Shown here: positions 24,887 through 34,722 of the stretch, in pieces
How positions within the stretch are numbered: the stretch's first letter is position 1
Layout: each line of letters starts with the position of its first letter
Source: Mucilaginibacter rubeus
GTDB taxonomy: Bacteria; Bacteroidota; Bacteroidia; Sphingobacteriales; Sphingobacteriaceae
Length of the DNA: 64,000 nucleotides
Reading direction: 5' to 3'
NCBI RefSeq assembly: GCF_014643835.1
Contig: NZ_BMKD01000008.1
Location: forward strand, 186,001 to 250,000
Notes under the pieces: model-generated
Seen by the model: the letters and a program-made list of their open reading frames with translations, nothing else
Databases searched by the model: none
Told to the model about the DNA's origin: nothing
Program-made: the position numbers and the translations under genes

Positions 24887-26068
24887 ATGTCATTAGCTGA
24901 TTTTTTTACGCCGATTGATCTTAAAAAGATAGCTCCTAAAAAAGGCTATTATACCAGCCAGCTTGGCGATAAAATTGTGCATTACTCTATCGATTTCCCT
25001 GATCTGCAGGAGAAAACGGATATTGCCATTATCGGTGTTATGGATGATCGTAACGCGGTTGGCAACTCCGGTTGCTCGCTTGCGCCCGATTATATCCGTG
25101 AAAAACTTTACCAGCTAAATGAAGGGGGGTATAGTGTAAAAATTGCCGATCTCGGAAATATCCGTGCCGGCGAAAAAGTTACCGACACCTACTTTGCCGT
25201 TAAAACTGTAGTGGCCGAACTGATCAAAAAAGATATCATCCCGGTTATTTTAGGCGGGGGACAGGATCTTACTTACGCCCAGTACCTGGGTTATGAGGAG
25301 CTTGAACAGAAAGTTGACCTGGTGGTAATCGATTCGCATTTTGATTTGGATGAAGATAATCACGGCGAAAGCATTGAAACTACTTCTGCTTCCTATCTCA
25401 ACAAAATATTCCTGCATGATCCAAATTACCTGTTTAACTTCAGCAACCTTGGCTATCAAACCTATTTTGTAAGCCAGGACAGCCTCCGGGTAATGGATAA
25501 GCTTTATTTTGATGTACACCGCTTAGGCGAACTGAGCGGCAATATTGCTGTTACCGAACCTGCCATCCGCAATGCCAGCATGGTAAGTTTCGATATCGGC
25601 GCAATTCGCGCTGCCGATGCCATGGGGAATGCCAATGCCACGCCAAATGGTTTTTATGGCGAAGAAGCCTGCCAGCTCTGTCGTTACGCGGGCTTTAATG
25701 ATAAACTTACCTCGATAGGTTTTTATGAATTTAATCCGGCTTATGACAGTAACGGGCAAACCGCCTGGCAACTGGCGCAAATGATCTGGTATTTTATTGA
25801 CGGTTTTTATAACCGTAAGCGCGATTTTCCACTTAACCCTAAATCACAATACCTTATTTATAAAACCAGCTTAACCCACGACGACCAGGAAGTAATATTT
25901 GTAAAAAGTAAAAAATCCGACCGTTGGTGGATGCAGGTGCCCTACCCGTCGGCAGGTTCGCCTAATGAGCGTTTTCATTTGGTACCCTGCAGCTATGCCG
26001 ACTATAAAACGGCAACATCAGGCGAATTGCCGGACCTTTGGTGGCGTACCTATCAAAAATTAAACTGA
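24887..26068 (+). CDS. Arginase/formimidoylglutamase superfamily protein with altered metal ligands
   Basis: 393 aa with the ureohydrolase fold: ILGGGQDLTYAQYLGY, VVIDSHFDLDED and MVSFDIGAIRAADA correspond to the three metal-binding blocks (GGDH, DAHxD, SxDxD). Here the first-block His is Gln and the second Asp of the last block is Gly, so the binuclear Mn site is not canonical. The chain is longer than arginases, with a C-terminal extension (about 320-393). Often annotated as formimidoylglutamase in Bacteroidota; no hut genes are adjacent. Activity uncertain. Confidence 0.78.
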   Translation: MSLADFFTPIDLKKIAPKKGYYTSQLGDKIVHYSIDFPDLQEKTDIAIIGVMDDRNAVGNSGCSLAPDYIREKLYQLNEGGYSVKIADLGNIRAGEKVTDTYFAVKTVVAELIKKDIIPVILGGGQDLTYAQYLGYEELEQKVDLVVIDSHFDLDEDNHGESIETTSASYLNKIFLHDPNYLFNFSNLGYQTYFVSQDSLRVMDKLYFDVHRLGELSGNIAVTEPAIRNASMVSFDIGAIRAADAMGNANATPNGFYGEEACQLCRYAGFNDKLTSIGFYEFNPAYDSNGQTAWQLAQMIWYFIDGFYNRKRDFPLNPKSQYLIYKTSLTHDDQEVIFVKSKKSDRWWMQVPYPSAGSPNERFHLVPCSYADYKTATSGELPDLWWRTYQKLN

Positions 26069-26125
26069 TATTCACAATTTTAACACTTGCTTAAACGTTA
26101 GCAGCGTAGAGTTTTATATATTCTA

Positions 26126-27313
26126 ATGAAGAAATTATTTTTTTACATAGCCGCCATGCTGCCGGTAACGGCGCTTGCACAGGCTACAGACACCTTTGTT
26201 ATTAATGGTAAATTAGGCAATGTCACCACACCTGCCAAAGTATATTTATCGTACCAACTGGGTGCTAATAATGTTACCGATTCGGCCAATGTGGTTAACG
26301 GGGCATTTTCATTTACCGGCACTATCTTTAACCCCGTTAATGCCACATTAGCCGTTAACTACAAGGGCTTACCCCTCGAAAAATTTATCGACGGCAACTA
26401 TAAATATGCCGATAACGGCAGCCTGATTTCAAAGACGGCCGACGACATAGATTTTTTCCTGGAAAAAGGGACCATCACCATCACCAGCAAAGATTCGATA
26501 GATAAAGCGCAGATCACAGGTTCGCAACTTAATACAGATAATGTAAAACTCCAGGCACAGTTAAAAGCCATCAATCAAAAAGGCGAAAAGCTAATGGCCG
26601 ACGCCAAGGCAGCAACGCCGGAGCAGCAAAAATCGGCAGCTTTCAGGAGTGCCATGCAGGCAAGGTATAAAGCCCTGCAAACAGAGCAAAAGACAACTTT
26701 AAAAAGCTTTATTGCAGCCAACCCTGATAGTTATTTAAGTTTACTTGCACTAACCTCGGTAAGCGGTCCTGCTCCTGACCTTAGCGAGGTTGAGCCATTA
26801 TACAATTCGTTATCTCAAAAAATCAAAGATACCGAAGCCGGTAAAATGATGAAGGTGCAGCTCGACGCCCTAAAAGTTACGGCTATCGGCTCCGAAGCTC
26901 CTGATTTTATACAAAACGACGTTAACGGAACTCCTGTAAAGCTATCGTCGTTCAGGGGCAAGTATGTATTACTTGATTTTTGGGCATCATGGTGCGGTCC
27001 CTGTCGTCAGGAAAACCCGAACGTGGTACGTAACTATGCAAGGTTCAAAAACAAAAACTTTACCGTAGTTGGGGTTTCGTTGGATAGGCCCGACGGCAAA
27101 TCGGCGTGGCTTGCTGCCATTAAAAGCGACGGATTGGAATGGACGCAATTATCTGATCTTAAATTCTGGAACAACCAGGCTGCGGCTTTGTACTCGGTAA
27201 CATCTATCCCTCAAAACTTCCTGATCGATCCTCAGGGAAAAATCATTGCAAAAAACCTCCGTGGCGAAGATCTTGATGCCAAACTGGAACAGTTATTTGG
27301 AAAATATAATTAA
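26126..27313 (+). CDS. TlpA-like thioredoxin with DUF4369 domain (copy 1)
   Basis: 395 aa, exported by MKKLFFYIAAMLPVTALA. An N-terminal DUF4369 domain (about 22-130) is followed by an Ala/Lys-rich helical linker. A C-terminal thioredoxin/TlpA domain (about 255-395) carries the redox motif in FWASWCGPCRQENPNV and the cis-Pro in SIPQNFLIDP. Acts in periplasmic disulfide reduction or metallochaperone-linked redox chemistry, by family. A close paralog follows about 100 nt later. Confidence 0.88.
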   Translation: MKKLFFYIAAMLPVTALAQATDTFVINGKLGNVTTPAKVYLSYQLGANNVTDSANVVNGAFSFTGTIFNPVNATLAVNYKGLPLEKFIDGNYKYADNGSLISKTADDIDFFLEKGTITITSKDSIDKAQITGSQLNTDNVKLQAQLKAINQKGEKLMADAKAATPEQQKSAAFRSAMQARYKALQTEQKTTLKSFIAANPDSYLSLLALTSVSGPAPDLSEVEPLYNSLSQKIKDTEAGKMMKVQLDALKVTAIGSEAPDFIQNDVNGTPVKLSSFRGKYVLLDFWASWCGPCRQENPNVVRNYARFKNKNFTVVGVSLDRPDGKSAWLAAIKSDGLEWTQLSDLKFWNNQAAALYSVTSIPQNFLIDPQGKIIAKNLRGEDLDAKLEQLFGKYN

Positions 27314-27370
27314 TTGATACTAAGGCCCTGCCTGGGCGATATTAATTAATATGTCATATTCACCGTTGAA

Positions 27371-27401
27371 TTAGCCGGATATTTAATACCCGGCTAATTT
27401 T
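27371..27401 (+). terminator. Terminator between the TlpA-like paralogs
   Basis: TTAGCCGG (27371-27378) pairs with CCGGCTAA (27390-27397), followed by TTTTATTAT. It suggests the two paralogs are separately transcribed, or that the second gets reduced readthrough. Confidence 0.65.
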
Positions 27402-27414
27402 ATTATATTGCGAT

Positions 27415-28545
27415 ATGAACTTGACCTCAATTAAAAAAATAGCTTTAACAGCAATTGCAAGCGCCCCTGCTTTAGCTTTTGCCCAGGATGCCCAATATAC
27501 TGTGCAAGGTAAAATTGGCGCCTATAACGCACCGGCGAAAGTCTATGTGCAATATCGTAAAGATGGAAAAACGGTTGTCGATTCGGCAGTATTGAACGAA
27601 GGAGCCTTTAAATTTACCGGTAAAACAAGCACAACAACACCTGTAAGCGGTTATATTTTGTTTAACCCCAAAGGTACCGGCCTGCATAGCTCAGAAGATT
27701 ATCGTTCCATTTACCTTGAACCAGGTACCATCAACGTAAGCGCAACTGATAAAATTGCCGATGCCAAAATAGAAGGCACCAAAACCAATAACGATAACGA
27801 AAAATATAACCTGGCCGAAAAACCGATTAATGATGCCTATGAGGCGCTTTCGGCAAAACGTAAAACCGCCACGCCGGACCAACTTGCCGAACTAAATGCT
27901 GAGGAAAAAAAGATCGACGACCAGGATGCGCAGCTAAATAAAAAGTTTATTCAGGAAAACCCCGATTCATATGTAAGCCTTAACGCGCTTGAATCATATG
28001 CCTACAGTGCCGATTACGTTGATATTGCCCCATTGTTTAACAGCTTCAGTCCTGCTATTAAAGCAACCGAAGCAGGCAAGAAATTTGCCGAACGCCTGCC
28101 AAAATTAAAAGCTGTGGCATTAGGTGCAACCGCACCCGAATTTGCCGAAGCTGATACTGCCGGTAAAATGGTTAGCCTGTCATCATTTCGTGGTAAATAT
28201 GTACTGATAGATTTCTGGGCATCATGGTGCGGCCCTTGCCGTCGTGAAAACCCTAATGTGGTAAAGGCTTACAATGCTTATAAAGGCAAAAACTTCACCA
28301 TACTTGGCGTGTCGCTCGACAGGCCGAATGCGAAAGATAAATGGCTGGCAGCTATCCACAAAGATGGTCTTACCTGGAATCATGTATCCGACCTTAAATT
28401 CTGGGACAGTAAAGCTGCCGATCTGTATGCGGTACGCGGAATCCCTCAAAACTTTTTATTAGATCCTAACGGAAAGATCATCGGTAAAAACCTAAGGGGC
28501 GAAGATCTGCAAAACAAGCTTGCCGAGATCTTTGGGAAAATTTAA
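27415..28545 (+). CDS. TlpA-like thioredoxin with DUF4369 domain (copy 2)
   Basis: 376 aa with signal peptide MNLTSIKKIALTAIASAPALAFA, DUF4369 (about 25-125), a charged linker, and a thioredoxin fold with FWASWCGPCRRENPNV and GIPQNFLLDPNGKIIGKNLRGEDL. The C-terminal half is very similar to the preceding gene while the N-terminal halves differ, as after tandem duplication and divergence. Possibly two substrates or two redox partners. Confidence 0.88.
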   Translation: MNLTSIKKIALTAIASAPALAFAQDAQYTVQGKIGAYNAPAKVYVQYRKDGKTVVDSAVLNEGAFKFTGKTSTTTPVSGYILFNPKGTGLHSSEDYRSIYLEPGTINVSATDKIADAKIEGTKTNNDNEKYNLAEKPINDAYEALSAKRKTATPDQLAELNAEEKKIDDQDAQLNKKFIQENPDSYVSLNALESYAYSADYVDIAPLFNSFSPAIKATEAGKKFAERLPKLKAVALGATAPEFAEADTAGKMVSLSSFRGKYVLIDFWASWCGPCRRENPNVVKAYNAYKGKNFTILGVSLDRPNAKDKWLAAIHKDGLTWNHVSDLKFWDSKAADLYAVRGIPQNFLLDPNGKIIGKNLRGEDLQNKLAEIFGKI

Positions 28546-28561
28546 TAATACCAAATCATTG

Positions 28562-28602
28562 ATCAAAGGAAAGAGGCTAATAGCCGCTTTCCTTTGATTT
28601 TT
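28562..28602 (+). terminator. Terminator after TlpA-like copy 2
   Basis: ATCAAAGGAAAG (28562-28573) pairs perfectly with CTTTCCTTTGAT (28587-28598), then TTTT. Confidence 0.85.
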
Positions 28603-28643
28603 GCACCAATCAGTTGAGATTTGGTTTGCACTTTATATGTTCC

Positions 28644-29420
28644 CTATCGCGCCAGCACCTTTGGTGAAATAGTTATCCCTGTTGAATCGTCCCAGTGAAA
28701 AATGATCTGTGTTGCGGTCACTTCCATACTGCCCTCGTAGTCCGTGTTAATATCCTGGCCAAAGCCTGCATAAAACTTATAAACACCTTCCTTTAATACG
28801 GGTTGATAAAATGCATAATTATTATGTGCTGTCAATATGGCTGTACCAGTACAAGCGGTATTGTCCAGACTTTTTATAACAGCACCGGTGAAATTTATAT
28901 AATACTTATCATGTAAAGGAAATGGTACAAAAAGGCTATAGGTAAACATAAAGTTGGTGCAATATTTTTTTTTGGTGCTTATGGTAAATGCAAGGTATGC
29001 CGAATCAGACTTGGCGCTTTTTACATACTGCGGCACAAAGGTGATCGAATCACTTTTATCGAACGGAATAAAATACACAGGAGGCGCATATACAGAATCG
29101 ATAACAGTTATAACTATGCTTTTCGAAGTAATATCGCTATTTTTCGCGCTGATGGTATAATTTCCGGCTTTGGTGAACTTTATCCGGGCAGCATTTTTTG
29201 CAGTGCGAATGGTATCAAAACCTGAAGGGGCTACCATCCAGGTAACCTCCTTGTTATCTGCTCCCACCAGCAGCATCGAGTCCGGCTCGTTTATTTTTAC
29301 CTTTAATTTACTAACGGCAATTTCTCCCTCAGGAGCGTTAGGCTCGCCATTCTTTTGGCACGAGGATACTACACAAAAGCACAATGCAAGTATAGCAAGG
29401 TAAAATAATAACTTTCTCAT
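28644..29420 (-). CDS. Hypothetical lipoprotein with PKD/Ig-like region
   Basis: 258 aa. Lipoprotein signal MRKLLFYLAILALCFCVVSSC (lipobox VSSC). Residues about 40-110 look like a PKD/Ig-like beta sandwich (DNKEVTWMVAPSGFDTI, FTKAGNYTISAKNSD). The remaining beta-rich part ends in MEVTATQIIFHWDDSTGITISPKVLAR. No enzymatic motif. Surface or periplasmic, function unknown. Lies between two plus-strand genes. Confidence 0.7.
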   Translation of the reverse strand: MRKLLFYLAILALCFCVVSSCQKNGEPNAPEGEIAVSKLKVKINEPDSMLLVGADNKEVTWMVAPSGFDTIRTAKNAARIKFTKAGNYTISAKNSDITSKSIVITVIDSVYAPPVYFIPFDKSDSITFVPQYVKSAKSDSAYLAFTISTKKKYCTNFMFTYSLFVPFPLHDKYYINFTGAVIKSLDNTACTGTAILTAHNNYAFYQPVLKEGVYKFYAGFGQDINTDYEGSMEVTATQIIFHWDDSTGITISPKVLAR

Positions 29421-29639
29421 TATAAGGGATATGAATGAACGAATTTAAAAAAATAACTATAATTGGGATTAATAAATTTTGAGAGAAAGGGCCTTTTCAG
29501 TATTGTTCCGCTCTATTCTGACAAATCTGCAATACATGTGTAATATAGTTGCAGCGTGATGATCAGATGTCCGGAAAGAAAAAGTTAGCAACATCAAGAT
29601 ATTTACAAGTGGGCGATATCCTTTTACAAGTATAAAAAC

Positions 29640-29647
29640 TATTTTTG
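29640..29647 (+). promoter_or_regulatory. -7 box before the TonB receptor
   Basis: TATTTTTG fits TAnnTTTG, 24 nt before the ATG at 29672. This supports 29672 rather than the TTG at 29645 as start. Confidence 0.5.
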
Positions 29648-29671
29648 AGGGTCATCCCTGATTGTCAATCT

Positions 29672-31750
29672 ATGCTAAAACGCTTTACTCTTATAACTCT
29701 TATACTTGCTGCTTTTACTGCAACTCACGCACAAAATAAGATCAAACCTAAGAGAGACACCACCGAACTTAAACCGGTGATCATCAAAGGTTACCTGAGC
29801 GACCAGCCTGTGATAAGTGTACCGGCGTCGGTAAGTGTGCTTAATGCAGCCCAGCTCAGGATCCAGCCTGATAATTCATTTGTAAATGCCTTAAATACGG
29901 TTCCGGGAGTACGTACCGAGGAGCGTTCGCCGGGCAGCTATCGTTTATCCATCAGGGGCAGTTTATTACGTTCGCCTTTTGGCGTGAGGGACGTAAAGAT
30001 CTATTTTGACGATATCCCGCTTACCGACGCCGGCGGCAACAGTTATTTAAATACTATTGATATTGCTTCGATACAAAAGGTTGAAATATTAAAAGGGCCG
30101 GATGGCAGCTTATTTGGGGCTAACTCGGGCGGTGTCGTGATTCTTAGTCCGCTTAACCGTTATAACGACAGCACCTATATTTCGGCGGGGGTAAACGGTG
30201 GTTCGTACGGGTTGTTTCATGAAAAGGCAGCAGTGCAATTAAAAACTACCAATTACCTGCTCGACATTAACCAAAGTTTTCAAACCTATCATGGCTACAG
30301 GCAAAACAGCGATACCCATCGCAACTACCTGCAACTGGCCGATAGCTGGAATTACAGCGGTAAAAACACACTAAAAGCATTGGGGATTTATTCGGATCTT
30401 GCCTATCAAACACCGGGTGGCTTAAACCTGGCCCAGTATACCGCCAATCCGCGATTAGCCCGCCAGCCTACGGCAACTTTGCCGGGGGCTATTCAGCAAC
30501 GGATAGGTATTACTACCAAGATGTATTTAGGCGGCCTAACCAACGAATATCATTTTAACGACCACATTCGCAATGTACTGGCTGTGTTTGGCAATCACGT
30601 TGATTTCGCCAATCCGTTCATTACTAATTATGAGCAACGCAGTGAAAATACCTATGGTTTCCGTACTTATTTTGAACTAACCGGCGATAAGAAACCCAAT
30701 TTAGACTGGAAAGTTGATCTCGGTTTTGAATGGCAGCAAACCAACTCGCACATTGCCAACTATGGCAATAAGAAGGGGGTAAAAGATACCGCCCAAACCA
30801 TTGATGATATCCACACCAACCAGCATTTTGTATTTGCCCGTTATGCTGCTGATGTGTACAAACGCCTGCATATAGAGGCCGCGGTAAGCTTAAATGATTA
30901 TGGTTATGACTTCAAAAACCTGTATCCGCTTAATCAAAACAACTTTACTAACCGCAACTTTAGCGCACAGCTAATGCCGCGGCTGGCTTTGTCATACCAG
31001 ATCATTAATCCCTTTGCATGGCGGGCAAGCGTAAGCCGCGGTTACTCGAGCCCTACCACTGCCGAGGTGCGGCCAACCGATAACATTGTAAACACCAGCC
31101 TGCAAGCCCAATACGGCTGGAACTACGAAACCGGGTTCCGCCTGCGCAACAGCGATGAAACTTTTATGCTTGATGCATCAGTTTATTATTATCGTTTAAA
31201 TAATGCCATAGTACGTCGCCTTAATGCCAATGAAACCGAGCATTACGTCAACGCGGGTGGTACTAACCAGTTAGGCACCGAAGCGTCATTATACTATTGG
31301 ATTATTCGCCCAAACAGGTATAACTTCATCCGTGGGCTACAACTCAACGAATCTTTTACGTACAGTCATTTCCGGTTTAGGGATTATATGGTTACCAATG
31401 CCAATTATTCGGGTAACAGGCTAACGGGCGTGCCTAAAAACGTATTTGTAAGCAGCGTACAGATCAGGTTTCCGGAAAGTATTGCATTATTTGTTCAGCA
31501 TACCTTTACTTCAAAAATTCCGCTGAACGATGCAAGCAACGTATATGCGCCAAAATATAACCTGTTGCAGTCCCGCGTTAGCTATCAGCCAACCATTGGC
31601 CGTAAAAATCGTTTTGAAATATTTGCTGCCGCGGATAATTTACTGAATCAGAAATATAGCCTTGGTAATGATTTGAATGCTGTAGGTAACCGATATTATA
31701 ATGCGGCTCCGCTGAGGAATTACTCGGTTGGGATGAATTTTATGTATTAG
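29672..31750 (+). CDS. TonB-dependent outer-membrane receptor
   Basis: 692 aa from ATG at 29672, the start of a signal peptide (MLKRFTLITLILAAFTATHA). Plug domain about 40-165 with SVSVLNAAQLRIQPDN, NTVPGVRTEERSPG, SIRGSLLRSPFGVRDV and VEILKGPDGSLFGANSGGVV. A 22-strand barrel region follows and ends in aromatic YSVGMNFMY. It lacks the CarboxypepD-like N-terminal extension of SusC, so it is more like siderophore/cobalamin receptors. A cobalamin-binding protein gene lies 3 kb downstream, but a direct link is only suggestive. Confidence 0.92.
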   Translation: MLKRFTLITLILAAFTATHAQNKIKPKRDTTELKPVIIKGYLSDQPVISVPASVSVLNAAQLRIQPDNSFVNALNTVPGVRTEERSPGSYRLSIRGSLLRSPFGVRDVKIYFDDIPLTDAGGNSYLNTIDIASIQKVEILKGPDGSLFGANSGGVVILSPLNRYNDSTYISAGVNGGSYGLFHEKAAVQLKTTNYLLDINQSFQTYHGYRQNSDTHRNYLQLADSWNYSGKNTLKALGIYSDLAYQTPGGLNLAQYTANPRLARQPTATLPGAIQQRIGITTKMYLGGLTNEYHFNDHIRNVLAVFGNHVDFANPFITNYEQRSENTYGFRTYFELTGDKKPNLDWKVDLGFEWQQTNSHIANYGNKKGVKDTAQTIDDIHTNQHFVFARYAADVYKRLHIEAAVSLNDYGYDFKNLYPLNQNNFTNRNFSAQLMPRLALSYQIINPFAWRASVSRGYSSPTTAEVRPTDNIVNTSLQAQYGWNYETGFRLRNSDETFMLDASVYYYRLNNAIVRRLNANETEHYVNAGGTNQLGTEASLYYWIIRPNRYNFIRGLQLNESFTYSHFRFRDYMVTNANYSGNRLTGVPKNVFVSSVQIRFPESIALFVQHTFTSKIPLNDASNVYAPKYNLLQSRVSYQPTIGRKNRFEIFAAADNLLNQKYSLGNDLNAVGNRYYNAAPLRNYSVGMNFMY

Positions 31751-31783
31751 ATGGTTAATAGTTGATGGTTCATAGATCATAGT
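31751..31783 (+). repeat. Word-repeat related to the insertion inside truA
   Basis: Begins ATGGTTAATAGTTGATGG and runs on to TTCATAGATCATAGT. Nearly identical to one arm of the 66-nt insertion in truA (43711-43776); the other arm of that insertion is a diverged inverted copy of the same word. It sits immediately after the TonB receptor stop codon. Confidence 0.7.
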
Positions 31784-31832
31784 AATCGCGGACTACGCTC
31801 GCCTTAATCAATAAAAACCCGGAAGGTAAAAC

Positions 31833-31922
31833 CATGTCATTGCGAGGAACGAAGCAATCGCACGGAAGCAGAGCGGCTCTGTAATGTATGCGATTGCTTC
31901 GTCGTTCCTCCTCAATGACATG
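31833..31922. repeat. GTCATTGCGAGGAACGAAG palindromic repeat, copy 1
   Basis: About 90 bp with imperfect inverted arms: GTCATTGCGAGGAACGAAG on the left, and complementary GCTTCGTCGTTCC...AATGAC on the right. A second member lies at 52877-52970. This word family is widely dispersed in many bacterial genomes. Confidence 0.8.
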
Positions 31923-31952
31923 ATTTTAATATGAACCCGGCGATTGTTATTA

Positions 31953-31992
31953 AAAAAAGGCCGGTTTTGCTTCGCAAAACACGGCCTTTTTT
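31953..31992. terminator. Bidirectional terminator
   Basis: AAAAAAGGCCG plus GTTTTGC (31953-31970) pairs with GCAAAAC (31974-31980) and CGGCCTTTTTT (31982-31992), with one bulged A. Lies between the TonB receptor (+) and the hexosaminidase (-). Confidence 0.85.
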
Positions 31993-32016
31993 AAAGCTTG
32001 CAAACTGCAAACTGAA

Positions 32017-34572
32017 TTACGGATTCAAATTGTTATTACCTCCTTCAGCTATATTGCTTCCCCTGCCTTTCGGATCAAAAGCGCGGAATTTGATAACGCC
32101 GCCATTGTAGTTAACAGGGCCAGTGTAAACCTTACTGCCAGCGTCAGGATCTTTACCATTGGTTGTATACCGGATAGTTAAACCCGGGAACTCCACATTG
32201 CTCAAGTATTTACCATCCTGCAGGCTGATCCCTGGCTTAGGCACACGATAATCGTAGCCACCGTTGTAATAGGATAAACGTGGCAGTTCTCGTTTGCCCA
32301 ACACATTCAAAAAGTTTGACCAGGCTACCTGGTATGCCTCTTTACTTTTTACAGGGTCTTTTTCGGTGGCCCATGCCGGGTCTTGCGCCCAGGCACGTTC
32401 GGCCAGGCCAAGTAGTCGAGGGAAAATCATGTAATCCATTCTTTCGGGGCCTTTCACTGTTTCGGCCCATAAGGCACCTTGCAAGCCTACTATATTGCTT
32501 TTGCCATAATCGGTAAGGCGTTGCTTGCCGATGAAGATATTCCTGTTAATTGGATTGCCTTGCTTATCAACGTCAGCATTTTTAAAATAGTCGTATGGGA
32601 TAAACGAGAAAAATTTATCAATGCCCAAAAACGCGCCCCAGTAATAGCCCGGCTCATCAAATGATTTGTAGTTGGCCATATCAAAATACAGGTTAGTAAC
32701 GCAGGTTAGCACAACCTTGTAACCACCATTAGCCAAACGGTAAGCCAAATCTTCCTGCCCTCCGCCTAATACGTTGTTCCAAACATCAACCTGTAGGTGT
32801 TCTTTTGTAAAATCCGGATTTGGTACGTAAGCCGGCTGACCGTCGAGCGTAGTTTTACGAAGCGCCATTTCTTCCCAACCTGAAAGACGAATGCCTTTCG
32901 CCTTAAGGATCTCATTAACGCGACCGTAAAAGTAATACCACAGATCATTGGTGCTTTGTATTTCGGGATGTGCAGCTTTAAGCGCCGCATAAGCCGGCGA
33001 TTTTTCCCATACATTGGCCGGAACCTCATCGCCACCAAAATGAATTGTTGATAACGGCGCTTCGGCTTCTTTATAAGTGCTGATGAGGTCATTTACAACA
33101 GTCTCCACAAAGTTATAGGTTGAAGGGAGCGATACATCAATCACGTTATCGTTCCAGTATTGTACCGAGCGATACTCAGATTTATCATTCAGGTCATACA
33201 GTAAATACTTTTCTGCTTCTGCCTTTTTGCCTTCGGCTATCAGGCGGTCATAGCGGGCGTTCATTGCCTTGATAGCTCCACGGGCATGACCGGGTGTTTC
33301 AATTTCAGGGACTACGGTGATATGGCGATCATTGGCGTATTTCAGGATCTCGATATAATCTGCTTTCGTATAATAGCCGGTGCCAAAAGGGTTATTAACC
33401 TCCGGGCCAGAGCCGTGCGACGGTGGCAGGTGGCGTTTGCTATCAAGGGTATGCCCGCGTTTCGAGCTGACAGCAGTAAGCTCAGGCAGCGCAGGAATCT
33501 CTATTCTCCATCCCTCATCATCCGTTAAATGCAGGTGCAACACATTAAGCTTGTACAGGCTCATCGCTTCGAGCAGTTTCAATACCTGCTGTTTTGACTG
33601 GAAGTTACGGGCTATATCAAGCATTACGGCACGATACGCAAAACGAGGGGCATCGGTAACTTCAACGCATGGAATTTGTACCGATGATGGCGTTTTAGCT
33701 AAAGCGCTCGCCGGGATCAGGCTTTTGAATGATTGAATACCATAATAGATGCCGGTATTTGCAGATGCGCGGATAACCACAGTGGTTGGTTTTACACTTA
33801 GCTCGTAAGCTTCATTGCCCAAACCGGCTTTGTATTCAAATGAAATAACTTTACCCGGTTTTCCTGTTTCCTTTTTTCCGAAGATGCCGCCAATGTAATT
33901 ACGTAAAACAGCTGCTTCTTTGCTGAACCGCGCATCGGCAGATGAAACCTGAACACCTGCAGTGAACGAAAAACTGCCGCTGTTTAGGCTATAACTTACC
34001 GGTGTAGGGAAAACTTTCACCAATTGATCGGCAGGAATATCGCTAACCGTCTTGTTCCTGTCGAAAACAATTTCGGGTGTTATCAACCCCTGGTAAGTTG
34101 GTTTGTACGGCGTAATGTCATACGAGCCGAAAGAATAGCCTTTTTCAGGGGCGTTATCCCAAACAAGGTATGGCCCTTCAGGTGCATCGGTAATGTTTAC
34201 CACAGGATCATCGCACACAAATTCAATGCGGGAGGTTTCGCCGGGTTTCAGGTCTTTGAAGCCGGATGTTGGGGTTATGCTGTATAAGTCGCCGTTAACC
34301 TGTTCAATCAGGGCGTTATTGCTAACGGCCGTTTTGGTAAAACCGCGCCCGGAATTAAAGTAGATCTTCCATCCCACCGCAGGCAAAACCTCATGACTTT
34401 TATTGGTTATCACCAGTGCAGTGAGCGCTTCATTTTTATTTTGATAGTTATTATCCATTACCTGCCAGGTGAGGTGCAGGTTGGTTACGTTCGGTTTTTT
34501 ATCATCACTAATTTTAAAACCGCTGCATACAAAAACCGCGGCGATAACCACCAGCGTAAAAATTTTGTTCAT
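32017..34572 (-). CDS. Beta-N-acetylhexosaminidase (GH20)
   Basis: 851 aa. N-terminal signal MNKIFTLVVIAAVFVCSGFKI. Domain order: CHB_HEX carbohydrate-binding domain (about 28-160), GH20b (about 185-320), GH20 TIM barrel (about 325-720), and a chitobiase C-terminal Ig-like domain (about 770-840). The catalytic Asp-Glu pair is in STIHFGGDEVPANVW; VLHLHLTDDEGWRIEIPALPEL and VVPEIETPGHA are typical. It removes terminal GlcNAc/GalNAc from chitin oligomers or glycans in the periplasm or outside. Confidence 0.95.
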   Translation of the reverse strand: MNKIFTLVVIAAVFVCSGFKISDDKKPNVTNLHLTWQVMDNNYQNKNEALTALVITNKSHEVLPAVGWKIYFNSGRGFTKTAVSNNALIEQVNGDLYSITPTSGFKDLKPGETSRIEFVCDDPVVNITDAPEGPYLVWDNAPEKGYSFGSYDITPYKPTYQGLITPEIVFDRNKTVSDIPADQLVKVFPTPVSYSLNSGSFSFTAGVQVSSADARFSKEAAVLRNYIGGIFGKKETGKPGKVISFEYKAGLGNEAYELSVKPTTVVIRASANTGIYYGIQSFKSLIPASALAKTPSSVQIPCVEVTDAPRFAYRAVMLDIARNFQSKQQVLKLLEAMSLYKLNVLHLHLTDDEGWRIEIPALPELTAVSSKRGHTLDSKRHLPPSHGSGPEVNNPFGTGYYTKADYIEILKYANDRHITVVPEIETPGHARGAIKAMNARYDRLIAEGKKAEAEKYLLYDLNDKSEYRSVQYWNDNVIDVSLPSTYNFVETVVNDLISTYKEAEAPLSTIHFGGDEVPANVWEKSPAYAALKAAHPEIQSTNDLWYYFYGRVNEILKAKGIRLSGWEEMALRKTTLDGQPAYVPNPDFTKEHLQVDVWNNVLGGGQEDLAYRLANGGYKVVLTCVTNLYFDMANYKSFDEPGYYWGAFLGIDKFFSFIPYDYFKNADVDKQGNPINRNIFIGKQRLTDYGKSNIVGLQGALWAETVKGPERMDYMIFPRLLGLAERAWAQDPAWATEKDPVKSKEAYQVAWSNFLNVLGKRELPRLSYYNGGYDYRVPKPGISLQDGKYLSNVEFPGLTIRYTTNGKDPDAGSKVYTGPVNYNGGVIKFRAFDPKGRGSNIAEGGNNNLNP

Positions 34573-34722
34573 AATTGATCCTGTGCCTGGGAGATAGCAG
34601 ACAGGTAAATATATTACTTTTTAAATTATTTTAATAAGTATTTTAAAGAAGTCGTTAGTCTAAAGTATTAAGTCTTAAGTTAGATTTAGTATAGCTCTGT
34701 TAACTATTCTTATTTCATTTCG

